A DNA stretch of 64,000 nt, taken from assembly GCA_036267255.1 (NCBI GenBank), contig DATAWK010000036.1, forward strand, positions 87,970 through 151,969, read 5' to 3'. The notes below the pieces were generated by a model, which was not told the origin of the DNA, did not search any database, and saw only the letters and a list, made by a program, of their open reading frames with translations. The position numbers and the translations under genes are program-made. Below, piece after piece: positions 27,268-35,001 of this stretch (position 1 is its first letter; each line of letters opens with the position of its first letter). Source of the stretch: DATAWK01 sp036267255 (GTDB taxonomy: Bacteria; Acidobacteriota; Terriglobia; Terriglobales; Acidobacteriaceae).

Positions 27268-28032
27268 CTAAACCCGGCTGTCCTTGAAGTTGATCTGCCC
27301 AATGCCGACGTGGGCATCGATGCGATATTTTCCTGTTCCCTGCGCCGTTTCCGAATTGCCCAGCCAGCCCGACTGCTTCCCTTGAAAGATGGCGTCCTGC
27401 ACGTCTCCGATGCCGGTCGTGCTGACCACATTGCCGTAATCCTCAGGGTTGATGTCGCGAATATCCAGTTCGCCAACCCCTACATGCAGCTCCTTATCGC
27501 CGCGAACATCGCCCACCGTCATCTGGCCTACGCCCAGCTTGGCATGGAGTGCCTCCTGCGACGGTAGATACAGCGTCACTTTGCCACCGTCGTAGTCCGA
27601 ATCGTATTTCCCATGGCTATGCCTGGGCAGGTGCAGCCGGATATGCGCGTCCGTGCTGCTGACATCGAACTGCTCCACCCAGGATTGCATCTCTGCCTGT
27701 CCGGCGCCGTATTTCGGCTCGATCACAAGCTGGATCTGATGCTCCTTCGGGCTGCGCACAATATCGATCTCACCCACATTCATCTCCAGATAGACAATCT
27801 GGCCCGGAGCAAAGGCCCGCGTCAGGATCAGCGAACCGGCATGGTCCGAGGACATATTTGTACTCGATGCAGCTGTCGATTGTTTCGCCTGCGCTGCCAT
27901 GGGCAACGACACCAGGCAAAGGGCCAACAACGCCATACCGTAAGAAATTCCAGCCGGACGAACCCACCGCTGGATAGGCAAGGAACTGATCTTGAAAGCG
28001 ACTGTCTTGAAGGGGATTCTCTGGCAATGCAT
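27268..28032 (-). CDS. Exported DUF4097/adhesin-like beta-repeat protein
   Basis: 254 residues. A long signal region ends at PMAAQA (about residue 48). The mature part is a ladder of short beta strands with repeated GVGxxxxxD patterns (NVGEIDIV, GVGQMTVGDV, GVGELDIRDI, GIGDVQDAIF, GIGQINFKD), as in the DUF4097/putative auto-transporter adhesin group. Such proteins are thought to form a periplasmic or surface beta-solenoid; the function is not established. It is divergent from the CDF-like gene with 150 bp between the two starts. Confidence 0.72.
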   Translation of the reverse strand: MHCQRIPFKTVAFKISSLPIQRWVRPAGISYGMALLALCLVSLPMAAQAKQSTAASSTNMSSDHAGSLILTRAFAPGQIVYLEMNVGEIDIVRSPKEHQIQLVIEPKYGAGQAEMQSWVEQFDVSSTDAHIRLHLPRHSHGKYDSDYDGGKVTLYLPSQEALHAKLGVGQMTVGDVRGDKELHVGVGELDIRDINPEDYGNVVSTTGIGDVQDAIFQGKQSGWLGNSETAQGTGKYRIDAHVGIGQINFKDSRV

Positions 28033-28182
28033 GGCTATCCTTCCTCCGTTTCCTTAGGCTACGCATTCTACGCCCGAAAGGTTCCCCGAAAATTGCCCAC
28101 ACCCCTGAAACCAGCCACACAGTCCGAATCGCTGCCTGGCGCAAACAAAGTGATTGCGAACGACTATGATGCAGTCAACTGT

Positions 28183-28821
28183 ATGTCCGAATTGGTCCAG
28201 ATCGGATCTCAGTGCTCGGGTGCTCCGGCATCGCCCCCGGCGCATCGACCTATTGTCCTGTGGCTTCAGGGGATAACGCTGGCATGGATGCTGGTGGAAT
28301 GCGCCGTCTCCTTATATGCAGCGGCCTCGGCACACAGCCCGGCCATGCTTGCGTTCGGCTCCGATAGTTTTGTAGAGCTGTTGTCCGCGACCGTCGTGCT
28401 GTTGCAGTTTGTACCGCGCATCTCCATTTCGCCTCGAACCGCCAGCCGCATTGCCGGCATTCTGCTGTTTGTTCTTGCCCTTGTTGTCCTGATCGTCGCG
28501 ACCCTCTCGCTGGTCCTGCACTGGCGGCCGCAGGTAAGCCGCGCGGGCATTGCCATCACCCTCGCCGCTTTGATCGTGATGCCGATCCTGGCCACGATGA
28601 AGCGGGGCGAAGCGATCCGGATCGGCAATGCTGCCCTGGCTGCCGACGCGGTGCAATCCGCCACGTGCGCCTATCTGGCCCTCATCGCGTTGGCTGGCCT
28701 CACGATCAACGCTGTCTTTCATATCCCGTGGTTCGATTCCCTTGCCGCACTGGTTGCCATCCCCTTCCTGCTGCAGGAGGGTCGAGCCGCCTGGCGCGGG
28801 CAAACCTGCGGTTGCTGTTAG
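28183..28821 (+). CDS. CDF-like cation-efflux membrane protein, C-terminal domain missing
   Basis: About 212 residues in six hydrophobic segments. Segments 1-2 (ITLAWMLVECAVSLYAAASAHSPAMLAFGSDSFVELLSATVVL) and segment 5 (ALAADAVQSATCAYLALIA) resemble the TM domain of cation diffusion facilitators, where Asp/His residues of TM2 and TM5 bind metal (here D in GSDSFVE and D in AADAVQS). No cytoplasmic CDF C-terminal domain is present. The chain ends in TCGCC, a compact cysteine cluster that could bind metal. The ATG at 28183 is used; an in-frame GTG at 28150 is possible. No clear ribosome-binding site. Confidence 0.68.
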   Translation: MSELVQIGSQCSGAPASPPAHRPIVLWLQGITLAWMLVECAVSLYAAASAHSPAMLAFGSDSFVELLSATVVLLQFVPRISISPRTASRIAGILLFVLALVVLIVATLSLVLHWRPQVSRAGIAITLAALIVMPILATMKRGEAIRIGNAALAADAVQSATCAYLALIALAGLTINAVFHIPWFDSLAALVAIPFLLQEGRAAWRGQTCGCC

Positions 28822-28909
28822 GCTCCTTCCGCGTGGTGTATCACTTTGAATTTCCGCTTCTCACCAGAAGCCGAAGTCCCAGTATTTGCAGGCCTAAACT
28901 GTCATTCTC

Positions 28910-28938
28910 TTGTAATGCCTTGAACTTCTAGGTATTGT
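28910..28938 (+). promoter_or_regulatory. Predicted promoter of padR gene (leaderless)
   Basis: TTGTAA (28910-28915), 17-bp spacer, TATTGT (28933-28938). The padR ATG at 28947 is only 8 bp after the -10 box, so the mRNA would begin at or next to the start codon, consistent with the absence of a Shine-Dalgarno sequence. Confidence 0.5.
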
Positions 28939-28946
28939 AATCTTCG

Positions 28947-29303
28947 ATGACAGCTCGCGAAACCAATCCGAATTTCATGAACGGAGTTCCGGAGTTGCTG
29001 ATCCTCAGGCTGCTTCAGCAAGAGGAGATGTATGGCTATGAGATCGTTCAGGCAATCCGTAGCCGCACGGACGCGGTGATCGCTGTTGGCGAAGGCGTAG
29101 TCTATCCGGTGCTGCACGGGTTGGAACGCGATGGAGCCCTAAAGTCGCGGCGCAAAACAGTTAACGGACGCAGCCGTATCTATTACTCCGTAACGGCTAT
29201 CGGATCGCATCGATTGGCTGACCTGTCGGAGACCTGGACCAATCTGGCGTCCGCAATCCAAAAAATGCTGGCGGGAGGTCAACATGTCGAAGCCATTCCA
29301 TGA
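28947..29303 (+). CDS. PadR-family transcriptional regulator
   Basis: 118 residues: PELLILRLLQQEEMYGYEIVQAI, then GEGVVYPVLHGLERDGALKSRRKTVNGRSRIYYSVTAIG, the PadR winged-helix signature, and a C-terminal dimerisation helix. PadR proteins repress nearby membrane or efflux genes in response to ligands. It overlaps the following HAAS-type membrane gene by 20 nt, so the two are co-expressed and the membrane protein is the probable regulated partner. Confidence 0.93.
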   Translation: MTARETNPNFMNGVPELLILRLLQQEEMYGYEIVQAIRSRTDAVIAVGEGVVYPVLHGLERDGALKSRRKTVNGRSRIYYSVTAIGSHRLADLSETWTNLASAIQKMLAGGQHVEAIP

Positions 29304-30012
29304 ACTTCGTGAACACCTGCTGCGCGCTGGAGTCGCGCCACGGCATGTGCGCCGCTATCTCACCGAACTTGCCGACCATCTGGCCGATCTGCGGGCAGAA
29401 GAAGAACGTGCGGGCCGCAGTCGCGCGGATGCGGAATCCGCAGCATTCGTCCGGCTCGGCAAGATGGACGATCTCGCCAAGGCGATGATCGAGCAGCGCC
29501 AGTTCCAATCCTGGTGCGCCCGGGCACCGTGGGCGATATTCAGTCTCGCGCCGGTCCTGCTTCTGGCAGTGGCATGGTTCGTTGCCCTGTTTCTTTTGTG
29601 GTCGGGTTGGCAAATCTTTCTGCCAGGAGCCGATACGCCTTTCGGCAGCGCAGTGCATGGTCCAATTTATCGGTTCGAAAATATCTATTTTCAGGCTGAC
29701 AAGTTCTATTATTTCGCCGCGCCGATTCTCGTCGGCTGGGGAATCGCGCTCGTCGCTGCCCGTCAAAGGGTCAAGGCGATTTGGCCGGTTGTCGGTCTGG
29801 TTCTGGTCGCTTTGATGGGCGCAATGAATCAAGTACGCGCGAGTCGCACGGCGGTCCCTGACGGATTTGGTCATGTTCGTATGGACTTCGCAATTGGGTC
29901 TTCCGCTCCGGAGATCTACTTCCACCTGTTGCATGCCCTGATACTGCTCACCATCACGGCGTTGCCATATCTCATCTGGCGGCTGCAAAAGGCTTACTCC
30001 TTTTCCGCCTAG
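29284..30012 (+). CDS. HAAS-type membrane protein coupled to PadR
   Basis: 242 residues. The N-terminal about 70 residues (ELREHLLRAGVAPRHVRRYLTELADHL, RAEEERAGRSRADAESAAFVRLGKMDDLAKAM) form the helical HAAS/permease-prefix module that usually accompanies PadR regulators. Four or five membrane segments follow (WAIFSLAPVLLLAVAWFVAL; YYFAAPILVGWGIALVAA; IWPVVGLVLVALMG; HLLHALILLTITALPYLIW). Overlaps padR by 20 nt. Function unknown; stress-linked membrane remodelling is often guessed for such pairs. Confidence 0.8.
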   Translation: MSKPFHELREHLLRAGVAPRHVRRYLTELADHLADLRAEEERAGRSRADAESAAFVRLGKMDDLAKAMIEQRQFQSWCARAPWAIFSLAPVLLLAVAWFVALFLLWSGWQIFLPGADTPFGSAVHGPIYRFENIYFQADKFYYFAAPILVGWGIALVAARQRVKAIWPVVGLVLVALMGAMNQVRASRTAVPDGFGHVRMDFAIGSSAPEIYFHLLHALILLTITALPYLIWRLQKAYSFSA

Positions 30013-30106
30013 TCGCCGGCTTCTTCACTGCTCAAGGGGGCCAACCGGACCCGAGTCCATGCTCCGCTTTCGCGGCACACCGCACCACCGCCTTCCCCGG
30101 AATAGT

Positions 30107-30135
30107 TTGCCGGAAGCCCGGCGGAACCTTACAAT
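30107..30135 (+). promoter_or_regulatory. Predicted sigma70-type promoter for guaB
   Basis: TTGCCG (30107-30112), exact 17-bp spacer, TACAAT (30130-30135). This gives a leader of about 80 nt before the guaB ATG. The spacer includes a short GCCGG/CCGGC inverted repeat that could be a regulator site. Prediction from sequence only. Confidence 0.55.
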
Positions 30136-30220
30136 CAGATATGCCATCCCGGAATCGTTCCTGCTGGGCACATCTGCCCGCCAACAGCGCCACCCTCCAC
30201 ACTGATAGTGATCCAAACCT

Positions 30221-31741
30221 ATGATTGAGATTCCCGTACCCGAAGCCCTGACGTTTGACGACGTCCTGCTCGTGCCGTCTTTCAGCGAGGTGGTTCCCGC
30301 GCAGGTCAACACCCAGACCCATGTCACCCGGAACATTCTCGTCAATACACCGCTGCTCAGCGCGGCCATGGATACCGTTACCGAATCCCGGCTGGCCATC
30401 GCCATGGCGCAGCAGGGTGGTATCGGCGTCATCCATCGCAATTTGACCATCGAGCAGCAGGCCGGCGAAGTGGATAAGGTCAAGCGTTCTGAAAGCGGCA
30501 TGATCGTGGACCCGGTGACCATCACCCCGGACCAGCCCATCTCCGAAGCGCTCGACGTCATGCGCCGTTACAAAATCTCCGGCGTGCCGGTCACCAAGAA
30601 TAAAAAGCTGGTCGGCATCCTTACCAATCGCGATCTGCGCTTTGAAACCCGCACCGAAATTCCCGTCGGCGATGTCATGACCAAGCAAAATCTCATCACG
30701 GTTCCGGTTGGCACCACACTCGAAGAAGCCGAACAGATTCTGCACAGTCACCGCGTCGAAAAGCTTCTGGTCGTCAACGATCAGTACGAGCTCAAGGGCC
30801 TGATCACCGTCAAGGACATCCAGAAGAAACTGAAATATCCCAATGCCGCAAAGGATTCCCAGGGCCGTCTACGCGTTGCCGCCGCCATCGGCGCCACCGG
30901 AGATTTTCTCGAACGCGCCCAGGAACTGATTCGCAACCGCGTCGATGCTCTGGCCATCGACTCCGCCCACGGACATTCTTCGCGCGTGCTGGAAGCGATC
31001 CGCGCCTTGAAGAAGCAGTTCCCGCAGATTGACCTGATGGCAGGCAACATCGCCACCTATGAAGGCGCCACGGCGCTGATCGAAGCCGGCGCCGACGCCA
31101 TCAAGGTCGGCATCGGACCCGGTTCCATCTGTACCACGCGCATGGTCACCGGCGCGGGCATGCCGCAGATCACCGCCATCTCCGAGGCCTACCGCGCGGC
31201 CAAGCTGCACAATGTCCCGCTCATCGCCGATGGCGGCGTCAAATATTCCGGCGACGTCACCAAGGCCATCGCCGCCGGCGCCAGCGCCATCATGATCGGC
31301 TCTCTCTTCGCGGGCGTCGATGAAAGCCCCGGAGAAACCATCCTCTACCAGGGACGCTCCTTCAAGACCTATCGCGGCATGGGCTCTCTCTCCGCAATGG
31401 CGCAAGGCTCCGGCGAGCGCTACTTTCAGAGCACCCGCGACATGGAAGAACCGGAGGGCCGCTCCAACCTGACCAGCCGGGAAAACACCAGCGCCAATCG
31501 CCTGGCTAAATTTGTGCCCGAAGGCATCGAAGGCCGCGTGCCCTATCGCGGGCCGCTGGAGTCGATGGTCTATCAGCTCGTAGGCGGTCTGCGTTCCGGC
31601 ATGGGTTACCTCGGCTGCGCATCCATAAAGGAATTGCAGGAGAAATCTCGCTTCGTCCGCATCTCCAATGCCGGCCTGCGGGAAAGCCACGTACACGACG
31701 TCATCATCACGCGCGAGGCGCCAAACTATCATGTTGAGTAA
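30221..31741 (+). CDS. guaB: IMP dehydrogenase
   Basis: 506 residues, full length. The TIM barrel begins ALTFDDVLLVPSFSEVVP and carries the catalytic loop GIGPGSICTTRMVTGAG with the Cys that forms the E-XMP intermediate, plus the flap (RGMGSLSAMAQGS...). Two CBS domains are inserted at about 95-205 (MIVDPVTITPDQPISEAL; VGDVMTKQNLITVPVGTTLEEA) and probably bind adenine nucleotides. The enzyme oxidises IMP to XMP with NAD, the committed step of GMP synthesis. A vanZ-like gene overlaps its 3' end by 11 nt. Confidence 0.98.
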   Translation: MIEIPVPEALTFDDVLLVPSFSEVVPAQVNTQTHVTRNILVNTPLLSAAMDTVTESRLAIAMAQQGGIGVIHRNLTIEQQAGEVDKVKRSESGMIVDPVTITPDQPISEALDVMRRYKISGVPVTKNKKLVGILTNRDLRFETRTEIPVGDVMTKQNLITVPVGTTLEEAEQILHSHRVEKLLVVNDQYELKGLITVKDIQKKLKYPNAAKDSQGRLRVAAAIGATGDFLERAQELIRNRVDALAIDSAHGHSSRVLEAIRALKKQFPQIDLMAGNIATYEGATALIEAGADAIKVGIGPGSICTTRMVTGAGMPQITAISEAYRAAKLHNVPLIADGGVKYSGDVTKAIAAGASAIMIGSLFAGVDESPGETILYQGRSFKTYRGMGSLSAMAQGSGERYFQSTRDMEEPEGRSNLTSRENTSANRLAKFVPEGIEGRVPYRGPLESMVYQLVGGLRSGMGYLGCASIKELQEKSRFVRISNAGLRESHVHDVIITREAPNYHVE

Positions 31742-32231
31742 GCGTCGGCGTGTCCTGCTCAGCGCATGGATTCCTGCAGCCATCTGCGTTGTGCTCATTG
31801 CCACATCGTCCAGCGATACCTTCTCGTCCGACAACACCAGCAGCTTTCTGCGGCCAATCTTCGAGCGCATCTTCGGCCCCATGAGCAACCACTTCTGGTG
31901 CAAGCTGCTCTTTGATCTGCGCAAGGTGGGCCACTTCTTCGCCTACGGATTTGTCAGCCTGGTCTTCTTCCGCGCCTGGCGCATGACCTTCCGTCTCAGC
32001 CATGCTTACTCCGCCGTCACCGCGTCGCTGCGCGCTGCAGCCGTCGCGCTGTTGTCCACGCTCATCCTTTCCAGCGCCGACGAATTTCATCAGGCATTCC
32101 TGCCCCAGCGCACCGGCTCTCCCTGGGACGTGCTGCTGGATATGTGCGGCGCCGTCACCTGCCATCTGATCATCTTTGCCCTCTTCGGCAGCCTGTTGGA
32201 GCTGGCCAGCGTCACCCGCCCCGACATTTAA
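31731..32231 (+). CDS. VanZ-family membrane protein
   Basis: 166 residues from ATG at 31731, overlapping the guaB stop by 11 nt. It shows the VanZ pattern: an N-terminal helix followed by extracytoplasmic loop (ATSSSDTFSSDNTS), KVGHFFAYGFVSLVFFR, and SADEFHQAFLPQRTGSPWDVLLDMCGA, matching the K..HF..Y and DE.HQ.F.P.R....D motifs. Four membrane segments. VanZ proteins give low-level teicoplanin resistance in some Firmicutes; in most genomes their role is unknown. The coupling to guaB may be only a transcriptional convenience. Confidence 0.85.
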   Translation: MLSKRRRVLLSAWIPAAICVVLIATSSSDTFSSDNTSSFLRPIFERIFGPMSNHFWCKLLFDLRKVGHFFAYGFVSLVFFRAWRMTFRLSHAYSAVTASLRAAAVALLSTLILSSADEFHQAFLPQRTGSPWDVLLDMCGAVTCHLIIFALFGSLLELASVTRPDI

Positions 32232-32399
32232 GTCGGAACGCTAGATTGCGGTATGCGCGGGCCGCTGCATCTCCGCCCGATTTATATTTGCCCACCAACC
32301 ATTACTGCTACACTGGTACGCATATTTTCAATAAGCTTCTTGCGCTGCGCGCTGCATTCGGCGAAGTGGATGGCAGGGTCGCGCGGCTGGAGGAAATTC

Positions 32400-34328
32400 A
32401 TGACCAGAAAAAGAAGCCTGCATGCGCTTCTCTGCCTCGCTGTCGCATTTGCCTTGAGTGGTATTGCCGGCGCACAATCATCTTCATCCCAATCATCGTC
32501 TGCATCCGCGCAGGCCGCGCCTGCCCAGCCGATCTTCACATATCAACAGGTCATGATCCCCATGCGCGATGGCGTGCACCTTCAGACTGTCATCCTGACG
32601 CCGGTCGATCAAAAAGGACCGCTCCCGATTCTTCTAAGCAGAACTCCCTATGGCGTACCCGCAAAGGCGCCGGAGAAAATGCCCGCCTCGATCAAGGAGC
32701 TGGCCCAGGACGGCTATATCTTCGTCTACCAGAACCTGCGTGGAAGATTTAAGTCCGAAGGCGTCTTTAAGCTCTCCTCGCAAGTCGATCTCAACGATCC
32801 CAAAGCCACCAACGAAACCACCGACGCCTATGACACCATTGGCTGGCTGGTGAAAAATGTTCCCAACAACAACGGACGCGTGGGGATTTATGGTGTCTCT
32901 TACGTTGGATTGACCGCCGGTATGACGCTTCTGGATCCGAACCCGGCGCTGAAGGCCGTCAGCGAGCAGGCTTCTCCCGTGGACCAGTGGATGAATGACG
33001 ACATGCATCGCTACGGTGCGCTGCGCGAAAGCTATGCCGTGGAGTACTCCGTGTTGGAGCAGGCCAGCAAAGGCAAGAACACGCACTTCGACTTTGATAC
33101 CTACGATACCTATCAGTGGTATCGCAACGTCGGGCCGCTCACCAATATCAACGCAAAATACCTGCACGGCACCATTCCTTTCTGGAATTCCATCATGGAG
33201 CATCCCAACTACGATGACTTCTGGAAGAAAGAGGCCTGGGTCAACCAGCTGCATTCCTCCACCGTACCCAACCTGAACGTTGCCGGCTTCTGGGACCAGG
33301 AAGATCCCTGGGGTCCGTGGCAGATCTTCCGCCACGCCGAACAAAATGATCCTAACCACACCAACTTCATCGTTGCTGGCCCGTGGTTTCACGGACAGTG
33401 GCAGTTCCCGACAGCCAATCATATCGGCCTGGTTACATTCGGCGGCCATGACACCGCCGTTGAGTTCCGCAAAAACATTGAGGCGCCATTCTTCCGCTAC
33501 TACCTGCACAACGAGGGAGCAAAACCTGACTGGCAGGCGACTACCTTCCAGACCGGCTCCAACACCTGGCATACCTACAGCACCTGGCCGCCCAGCGATG
33601 CCAAATCGACCAGCTTGTTTCTCCATGCGGACGGCACGCTCTCCTTCGACGCGCCTGCGAGCGACACAACCGCCAAGGCCTATCGCCAATATGTTTCCGA
33701 TCCGGCCAATCCGGTTCCCTATCGCACGCGTCCCATTTCTCCCACCTATCCTGCAGGAGACTGGCGCACCTGGGAAATGGCCGATCAGCGTTTTGTCGAT
33801 GACCGTCCCGATGTCCTTACCTACGTCAGCGCGCCGCTCGATCATGACATCACCATCACCGGCCCCCTGGCAGCCGATCTTTTCGCCTCCACGTCCGGCA
33901 CAGATTCCGACTTCGTCGTGAAACTGATCGATGTCTATCCGCAGGATGCCCAGAAGAATGCCTGGGACCCCGATGCCGGTCCCAAACCGGGCCAATACGC
34001 ACAGTCACTCAATGGATATGAACTTCCCATCGCCATGGAAGTCCGCCGCGGACGCTACAACACCAGCTACGAACACCCCAAGGCGCTGCCCGCGAACAAA
34101 CCCGTCGAATGGAAAATCCCGCTGCGCGATCACGACCATGTCTTCCTCAAGGGACACCAGATCATGGTGCAGATTCAGTCCACCTGGTTCCCCATCATCG
34201 ACCGCAATCCGCAGAAATTTGTTCCCAGCATTTATCAGGCAACTGCCGCGGATTTCGCTCCGGCAACGCAGCGTATCTACTCCTCACCCAAACTGCCGTC
34301 GCATATTGTGCTGCCCATCGTCCCCTGA
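32400..34328 (+). CDS. CocE/NonD-type exported hydrolase (S15 family)
   Basis: 642 residues from ATG at 32400 with GGAGG six bases upstream; the longer frame to 32253 is rejected. A signal peptide ends at GIAGAQ and is followed by a Ser/Gln/Ala-rich spacer. The alpha/beta-hydrolase core begins VMIPMRDGVHLQTVILTP; the nucleophile elbow is GIYGVSYVGLTAG (GxSYxG), with the oxyanion Tyr in RTPYG. The C-terminal jelly-roll domain (about 420-640) has PLDHDITITGPLAADLFAST and GRYNTSYEHP. The family includes cocaine esterase, glutaryl-7-ACA acylase and X-Pro dipeptidyl peptidase; substrate here unknown. Confidence 0.88.
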   Translation: MTRKRSLHALLCLAVAFALSGIAGAQSSSSQSSSASAQAAPAQPIFTYQQVMIPMRDGVHLQTVILTPVDQKGPLPILLSRTPYGVPAKAPEKMPASIKELAQDGYIFVYQNLRGRFKSEGVFKLSSQVDLNDPKATNETTDAYDTIGWLVKNVPNNNGRVGIYGVSYVGLTAGMTLLDPNPALKAVSEQASPVDQWMNDDMHRYGALRESYAVEYSVLEQASKGKNTHFDFDTYDTYQWYRNVGPLTNINAKYLHGTIPFWNSIMEHPNYDDFWKKEAWVNQLHSSTVPNLNVAGFWDQEDPWGPWQIFRHAEQNDPNHTNFIVAGPWFHGQWQFPTANHIGLVTFGGHDTAVEFRKNIEAPFFRYYLHNEGAKPDWQATTFQTGSNTWHTYSTWPPSDAKSTSLFLHADGTLSFDAPASDTTAKAYRQYVSDPANPVPYRTRPISPTYPAGDWRTWEMADQRFVDDRPDVLTYVSAPLDHDITITGPLAADLFASTSGTDSDFVVKLIDVYPQDAQKNAWDPDAGPKPGQYAQSLNGYELPIAMEVRRGRYNTSYEHPKALPANKPVEWKIPLRDHDHVFLKGHQIMVQIQSTWFPIIDRNPQKFVPSIYQATAADFAPATQRIYSSPKLPSHIVLPIVP

Positions 34329-34360
34329 TGGGCACACGAAATTCCTGAGGCTTTCTTTTC

Positions 34361-34398
34361 GCTATACAGCGTATACCTTTGGGTATACGCTGTATAGC
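34361..34398 (+). promoter_or_regulatory. Perfect 17-bp inverted-repeat operator abutting the tetR start codon
   Basis: GCTATACAGCGTATACC (34361-34377), TTTG, and its exact reverse complement (34382-34398), ending at the base before the ATG. Each arm is itself a palindrome (TATAC-AGC-GTATA and TATAC-GCT-GTATA), so two adjacent dimer sites are likely. Autoregulation by the TetR protein encoded immediately downstream is inferred. Confidence 0.85.
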
Positions 34399-35001
34399 AT
34401 GCCAACGGAAACTCCACCGACGAGTACAACCGCCGAACGCATCGCCGAAGTCGCGCTGGAGATTCTTGAAGGCGAAGGCCCCGACGCTGTAACCATGCGC
34501 CGTGTCGCGCAGGCCGTCGGCATTACGCCGATGGCCATCTATCACCACTTCCCTAATCGCGATGCCATGCTGCAGGCCATCACCGATGCCGAGTTCGAAA
34601 ACCTGCGTGCCCTCATCGAGACAAGAAAGAAGCAGAGCACAGCACATCCAAAGTCGCGTCTGGTGCAGTTGATGGCCGGCTATCTGGACTATGCGCTGCA
34701 ACGGCCTCGCGTTTTCGATTATGTCTTTTCCCGGCCGCGTCCCGGTGCGCGACAGTTTCCCGATGATTTCCGTGCGCGCCGCTCTCCCACATTGAACTTG
34801 GTCGCCGATGGCGTTGCCGAAGCCATGCAAGCCGGAAAGTTGAAGAAGGATGATTGCTGGGAAGTCGCCCTGGAGCTTTGGGCGTTGATTCATGGCTATG
34901 TGGCGCTCTATCGCGCGGGAAGGTTTCATCTTTCCGAAGAAGATTTTCGCGCGCTCTGCGAGCGTTCTATCAGGAGGCTTCTACATGGAATTCAAAGTTA
35001 A
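34399..35001 (+). CDS. TetR-family transcriptional regulator
   Basis: 200 residues. The N-terminal HTH (about 12-58) reads AERIAEVALEILEGEGPDAVTMRRVAQAVGITPMAIYHHFPNRDAMLQAI, a classic TetR sequence with the recognition helix TPMAIYHHF. The C-terminal ligand domain (LVQLMAGYLDYALQRPRVFDYVFSRPRPG) resembles TetR_C_33/WHG-type domains. It likely represses its own gene and the coupled Lnt-like gene through the operator touching its start codon. No ribosome-binding site separate from the operator is available, so translation may be leaderless or affected by the hairpin. The next gene overlaps by 17 nt. Confidence 0.93.
   Translation: MPTETPPTSTTAERIAEVALEILEGEGPDAVTMRRVAQAVGITPMAIYHHFPNRDAMLQAITDAEFENLRALIETRKKQSTAHPKSRLVQLMAGYLDYALQRPRVFDYVFSRPRPGARQFPDDFRARRSPTLNLVADGVAEAMQAGKLKKDDCWEVALELWALIHGYVALYRAGRFHLSEEDFRALCERSIRRLLHGIQS

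Noticed and set aside
30869..31924. Long minus-strand frames opposite guaB (also opposite czcA and the CocE gene)
   Set aside because: High GC third positions create long antisense frames here; none has a ribosome-binding site or a domain.
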